This document shows, piece by piece, positions 60,282 to 64,000 of a stretch of 64,000 bases of DNA. Position 1 is the first letter of the stretch. Each line of letters starts with the position of its first letter. The notes below the pieces were generated by a model. The model did no database searches, was not told the DNA's origin, and saw only the letters and a list, made by a program, of their open reading frames with translations. This DNA comes from Pseudomonas sp. B21-028 (GTDB lineage: Bacteria > Pseudomonadota > Gammaproteobacteria > Pseudomonadales > Pseudomonadaceae), in assembly GCF_024749045.1 (NCBI RefSeq), contig NZ_CP087184.1, positions 992,001 to 1,056,000 on the forward strand, read 5' to 3'. Position numbers and translations under genes: made by a program.

Positions 60282-61586
60282 ATGAACCTCGATTCCACAG
60301 CGTCCGAGCTGGCGTACCAATCAGGCTTCGGCAACGAGTTTGCCAGCGAAGCGCTGCCCGGCGCGCTGCCTGCCGGCCAGAATTCTCCGCAGAAGGCCCC
60401 GTATGGTCTCTACGCCGAGTTGTTTTCCGGTACGGCGTTCACCATGGCGCGCAGCGAGGCGCGGCGTACCTGGATGTACCGCATCCGGCCATCGGCCAAC
60501 CATCCGGCTTTCGTCAAGCTGGAACGCCAATTGGCCGGCGGGGCACTGGGCGAGGTCACTCCCAATCGCCTGCGCTGGAACCCGCTGGATATCCCCGCCG
60601 AACCCACTGACTTCATCGACGGGCTGGTGCGCATGGCGGCCAATGCCGGCCAGGACAAACCCGCCGGCATCAGCATCTTTCACTACCGTGCCAACCGGTC
60701 CATGGAGCGGGTGTTCTTCAATGCGGACGGTGAGTGGCTGATCGTGCCGCAGTCGGGGCGCCTGCTGATTGTCACCGAGCTGGGGAGGCTGGAACTGGCT
60801 CCGCTGGAAATCGCCGTGCTGCCTCGCGGTCTGAAGTTTTGCGTCGAGCTGCTCGATCCGCAGGCCCGTGGCTATCTCGCCGAGAACCATGGCGCGCCCT
60901 TGCGCCTGCCTGATCTCGGCCCCATTGGCAGCAACGGCCTGGCCAACCCACGGGACTTCCTGTCGCCGGTCGCGCATTACGAGAACCTCTCGCAGCCGAC
61001 TACGCTGGTGCAGAAATTCCTCGGTGAGTTGTGGGCTTGTGAACTGGATCATTCGCCATTTGACGTGGTGGCCTGGCACGGCAATAACGTGCCGTACAAA
61101 TACGACCTGCGCCGGTTCAACACCATCGGCACGGTCAGCTTCGATCATCCGGACCCTTCGATCTTCACGGTGCTGACCTCGCCCACCAGTGTCCATGGCC
61201 TGGCCAACCTCGATTTCGTGATCTTCCCGCCGCGCTGGATGGTGGCGGAAAAAACCTTCCGTCCACCGTGGTTCCACCGCAACCTGATGAACGAATTCAT
61301 GGGCCTGATCCAGGGCGCCTACGATGCCAAGGCCGAGGGTTTCCTGCCGGGTGGCGCCTCCTTGCACAGCTGCATGAGCGCCCACGGTCCGGACGGTGAA
61401 ACCTGCACCAAGGCGATCAACGCCGAGCTGACGCCAGTGAAGATCGATAACACCATGGCCTTCATGTTCGAAACCAGCCAGGTGCTGCGGCCGAGCCGTT
61501 TCGCCCTGGACTGCCCGCAACTGCAAACCGACTACGATGCTTGTTGGGCTTCGCTGCCCGTCACGTTCGACCCGACCCGGAGATAA
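60282..61586 (+). CDS. hmgA: Homogentisate 1,2-dioxygenase
   Basis: 434 residues from the ATG at 60282 behind AGGAGG. Cupin-like fold: [16 protein letters not shown] near the N-terminus, [21 protein letters not shown] in the C-terminal half with the iron-binding His/Glu cluster, and [19 protein letters not shown]. It opens the ring of homogentisate, from tyrosine and phenylalanine breakdown, to maleylacetoacetate. First gene of hmgA-fahA-maiA. Confidence 0.97.
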   Translation: MNLDSTASELAYQSGFGNEFASEALPGALPAGQNSPQKAPYGLYAELFSGTAFTMARSEARRTWMYRIRPSANHPAFVKLERQLAGGALGEVTPNRLRWNPLDIPAEPTDFIDGLVRMAANAGQDKPAGISIFHYRANRSMERVFFNADGEWLIVPQSGRLLIVTELGRLELAPLEIAVLPRGLKFCVELLDPQARGYLAENHGAPLRLPDLGPIGSNGLANPRDFLSPVAHYENLSQPTTLVQKFLGELWACELDHSPFDVVAWHGNNVPYKYDLRRFNTIGTVSFDHPDPSIFTVLTSPTSVHGLANLDFVIFPPRWMVAEKTFRPPWFHRNLMNEFMGLIQGAYDAKAEGFLPGGASLHSCMSAHGPDGETCTKAINAELTPVKIDNTMAFMFETSQVLRPSRFALDCPQLQTDYDACWASLPVTFDPTRR

Positions 61587-61588
61587 TC

Positions 61589-62893
61589 ATGACCCAAGTT
61601 TCCCCTGCCCGTAGCTGGGTTGCCTCCGCCAACGGCCATGCCGATTTCCCGCTGCAAAACTTGCCGCTCGGGGTCTTCAGCGTAGGTGGTGGTGCTCCCC
61701 GCAGCGGTGTTGCCATTGGCGATCATGTATTCGATTTGCAGGCCGCGTTGCAAGCAGGCCTGTTCGATGGCGCGGCGCGCGAAGCCGTCGAAGCCATGCG
61801 CGATGGCCAGTTGAACGCATTCTTCGAGCTGGGTCGCAACGCCCGGGTGGCCTTGCGTGAACGGCTGCAGGCCTTGTTGGGCGAAGACAGCGCGCAACGC
61901 GAGCAGATCCTGGCCCAAGGGGCGAAGATGCTTCCCATGGCGGCGGATTGTCAGATGCACCTGCCGGCGAAAATCAACGATTACACCGACTTCTATGTCG
62001 GCATCGAGCATGCGCAGAATGTCGGCAAGCTGTTTCGTCCCGACAACCCGCTGTTGCCCAACTACAAGTACGTGCCCATCGGCTACCACGGTCGCGCCTC
62101 GACCATCCGTCCGTCCGGCACCGACGTGCGCCGCCCCAAGGGCCAGACCCTGCCCGCCGGCCAGAGTGAACCGACCTTCGGCCCCTGCGCGCGGCTGGAC
62201 TACGAACTGGAGCTGGGTATCTGGATCGGCAAAGGCAATGCACTGGGCGAGCCCATTGCCATCGGTGACGCCGCCGACCACATTGGCGGATTCTGCCTGC
62301 TCAACGATTGGTCGGCGCGGGACATCCAGGCCTGGGAATACCAACCACTGGGGCCTTTTCTGTCGAAGAGCTTCCTGACCAGTATTTCGCCGTGGGTCGT
62401 GACGGCCGAAGCCCTCGAACCGTTCCGTCGTCCCCAGCCGGCGCGGCCGGCAGGCGATCCGCAACCGCTGCCATACCTGCTGGACAAGCGTGACCAGGAC
62501 GGCGGTGCCTTTGATATCGAACTGGAAGTCCTGCTGCTGACCGAAGCCATGCGCGAGCAGAACCTGCCGGCCCATCGCCTGACCTTGAGCAACACCCGCT
62601 ACATGTATTGGACCGTGGCGCAGATGGTCGCGCACCACAGCGTCAATGGCTGCCAGTTGCAGGCCGGCGACCTGTTCGGCTCGGGCACCTTGTCGGGTCC
62701 GGAAAGCGGTCAGTTCGGCAGCTTGCTGGAGATCACCGAGGGCGGCAAGAAACCGATCGAACTGGCGTCCGGTGAAGTGCGCAAATTCCTTGAGGATGGC
62801 GACGAAATCATCCTGCGGGCCCGTTGCAGCCGTGATGGCGTCTCTTCCATCGGTTTCGGCGAATGCCGGGGCAAGATTCTGCCAGCGCGTTGA
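61589..62893 (+). CDS. fahA: Fumarylacetoacetase
   Basis: 434 residues from the ATG at 61589 (MTQVSPARSWVASANGH), two bases after the hmgA stop. FAH fold with YTDFYVGIEHAQNVGKLFRP near residue 131, LELGIWIGKGNALGEPI near 210, CLLNDWSARDIQAWEYQPLG near 240 and SGTLSGPESGQFGSLLE near 370 with metal ligands. It cleaves fumarylacetoacetate to fumarate and acetoacetate. It precedes maiA by 10 bases. Confidence 0.96.
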   Translation: MTQVSPARSWVASANGHADFPLQNLPLGVFSVGGGAPRSGVAIGDHVFDLQAALQAGLFDGAAREAVEAMRDGQLNAFFELGRNARVALRERLQALLGEDSAQREQILAQGAKMLPMAADCQMHLPAKINDYTDFYVGIEHAQNVGKLFRPDNPLLPNYKYVPIGYHGRASTIRPSGTDVRRPKGQTLPAGQSEPTFGPCARLDYELELGIWIGKGNALGEPIAIGDAADHIGGFCLLNDWSARDIQAWEYQPLGPFLSKSFLTSISPWVVTAEALEPFRRPQPARPAGDPQPLPYLLDKRDQDGGAFDIELEVLLLTEAMREQNLPAHRLTLSNTRYMYWTVAQMVAHHSVNGCQLQAGDLFGSGTLSGPESGQFGSLLEITEGGKKPIELASGEVRKFLEDGDEIILRARCSRDGVSSIGFGECRGKILPAR

Positions 62894-62903
62894 GGGACAG
62901 GGC

Positions 62904-63545
62904 ATGGAACTCTATACCTACTACCGCTCCACCTCGTCTTATCGGGTGCGCATCGCCCTGGCACTCAAGGGCCTGGATTACCGTGCCGTGCCGGTCAACC
63001 TGATCGCACCGCCGGGGGGCGAGCATCGCCAGCCGGCCTACCTCGCGATCAACCCGCAAGGTCGGGTACCGGCGTTGCGCACCGATGAGGGCGGACTCTT
63101 GGTGCAATCACCGGCCATCATCGAATACTTGGAGGAGCGTTATCCACAGGTGCCGCTGCTCAACCCGGACCTGACGATTCGAGCCCGTGAACGCGGTGTC
63201 GCCGCCCTGATCGGTTGCGACATTCATCCGTTGCACAACGTCAGCGTGCTCAACAAGCTGCGGCAGTGGGGGCATGATGAAACGCAGGTGACGGAGTGGA
63301 TCGGGCACTGGATCGGCCAGGGGCTGGCGGCGGTGGAACAGTTGATTGGCGACGAGGGCTACTGTTTCGGCCCCGCGCCAGGGTTGGCGGATGTCTACCT
63401 GATCCCGCAGTTGTATGCGGCTGAGCGCTTCAGCGTGTCCTTGCAAGGCTATCCACGGATCCGCCGCGTGGCGGCGCTGGCGGCTGCCCATGCTGCGTTC
63501 CAGAAAGCGCATCCGGCTAATCAGGTGGATACGCCTGCCAGCTGA
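62904..63545 (+). CDS. maiA: Maleylacetoacetate isomerase
   Basis: 213 residues from the ATG at 62904 (MELYTYYRSTSSYRVRIAL). Zeta-class glutathione S-transferase: the serine-rich start YRSTSSYRVR, INPQGRVPAL and SPAIIEYLEERYP make the glutathione site. It isomerises maleylacetoacetate to fumarylacetoacetate with glutathione. Third gene of the operon, completing homogentisate catabolism. Confidence 0.96.
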   Translation: MELYTYYRSTSSYRVRIALALKGLDYRAVPVNLIAPPGGEHRQPAYLAINPQGRVPALRTDEGGLLVQSPAIIEYLEERYPQVPLLNPDLTIRARERGVAALIGCDIHPLHNVSVLNKLRQWGHDETQVTEWIGHWIGQGLAAVEQLIGDEGYCFGPAPGLADVYLIPQLYAAERFSVSLQGYPRIRRVAALAAAHAAFQKAHPANQVDTPAS

Positions 63546-63569
63546 CATTGAGACTGGCTGATCTGACGC

Positions 63570-63644
63570 CATCGCGAGCAGGCTCGCTCCCACATGGTTC
63601 GCGTTGTACGCAGTCCAATGTGGGAGCGAGCCTGCTCGCGAAGG
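63570..63644. repeat. REP pair, family A, in inverted order
   Basis: ATCGCGAGCAGGCTCGCTCC comes before TGTGGGAGCGAGCCTGCTCG, so the units point outward, as at 37457 and 49782. Lies between convergent maiA and the last gene. Confidence 0.75.
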
Positions 63645-63684
63645 CGGCCTGACAGTCAACAAGAATACCGGCCAGTCCTTCAGA

Positions 63685-64000
63685 TCAATGCACAATCGAA
63701 TTCGGCGGCAGATGCCCCAGCCGTTCCGTCAGCCGGATCCGCTGGATCGGGTCGTCGCTGAGCATCAGCGCATGTTCCAGGTCGAAGCGTTCGGCATTGG
63801 GACAGTCGAGCCGCTGGTACAGGCTGGCGCGGGCCAGGTAGTCGGCGGCACTGGCGTTGCCAAGTTCCAGGACCCGTTCGGCATCGATCAATGCGTCGAT
63901 GTACTCGTCGTTGGCCAGATGCAACTGCCGGAGATTGCGTGACAGGCGCTGGAGCATCTGCAGCGGCTCGGCGCTGGCCAGGTGTTCAGCCTTGAGCGGC
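63685..64000 (-). CDS. SirB1 family protein, C-terminal part (5' end outside window)
   Basis: The frame is open from the window edge to the stop at 63685, giving about 104 residues of the C-terminal part. The sequence is a helical TPR-like tail (NLRQLHLANDEYIDALIDAERVL and ADYLARASLYQRLDC) resembling the end of SirB1/transglutaminase-like proteins. The start lies outside. Assignment is moderate because only the C-terminus is visible. Confidence 0.6.
   Translation of the reverse strand, partial: PLKAEHLASAEPLQMLQRLSRNLRQLHLANDEYIDALIDAERVLELGNASAADYLARASLYQRLDCPNAERFDLEHALMLSDDPIQRIRLTERLGHLPPNSIVH

Overview
The window reads as a chromosomal segment of a Pseudomonas of the fluorescens group. 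It is GC-rich and densely coded. Its gene order repeatedly matches the Pseudomonas core order (yhdP-nitrilase-tldD-yjgA-pmbA, the kdsD-to-ptsO cluster around rpoN, mla-ibaG-murA-hisGDC-algW-nif3-cysD-cysNC). Its intergenic spaces carry many REP/REPIN-like palindromes of the kinds common in fluorescent pseudomonads. No rRNA, tRNA, CRISPR array, transposase or prophage was seen.

Layout. 1-7030: envelope and proteolysis genes (yhdP, a nitrilase-family amidase, tldD, yjgA, pmbA). 7205-14271, minus strand: LPS/Lpt and nitrogen-PTS cluster (kdsD, kdsC, lptC, lptA, lptB, rpoN, hpf, ptsN, rapZ, ptsO). 14545-22517, plus strand: Mla phospholipid transport operon, ibaG, murA, hisG, hisD, hisC. 22788-25627: an accessory TonB-dependent receptor plus DUF4198 pair between hisC and algW, flanked by repeats. 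25875-31466: algW, nif3, and cysD/cysNC with a four-helix-bundle gene inside an inverted repeat between them. 31643-40821: acyltransferase, pta, DUF3565, slyD, glutathione peroxidase, ene-reductase, glycosyltransferase, cysZ, trxB. 40956-44887: an aminotransferase, HopJ and DUF1244 proteins, and the pterin genes folX-folE-folM. 45129-47329: a MerR regulator with a degenerate cobalamin domain, a PilZ-like protein and a short LOV blue-light receptor. 47487-50940: flavodoxin, class II aldolase, alpha/beta hydrolase, SDR. 50985-52603: an AmpDh3-like amidase behind two tandem copies of an AT-rich 85-residue gene. 53225-59368: DUF1302/DUF1329 outer-membrane pair and a MalT-like LuxR regulator. 59358-63545: homogentisate catabolism (hmgR, hmgA, fahA, maiA). 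The window ends in a SirB1-family gene.

Most interesting points. (1) An intervening-sequence-like element: a four-helix-bundle gene between the arms of an inverted repeat, splitting cysD from cysNC, with an ORF-less relative of the same repeat beside folX. (2) The amidase locus with duplicated small genes, one of which seems to have only an ATT start; the arrangement suggests an effector/immunity locus. (3) A LOV-MerR-PilZ light-response module next to the tetrahydromonapterin genes. (4) A mirror-symmetric ladder of degenerate repeat half-units at 56443-56701. (5) A TonB receptor/DUF4198 pair with a palindromic operator-like site at the receptor start.

All functions are assigned by reading translated motifs and neighbourhoods. 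No database search was run.
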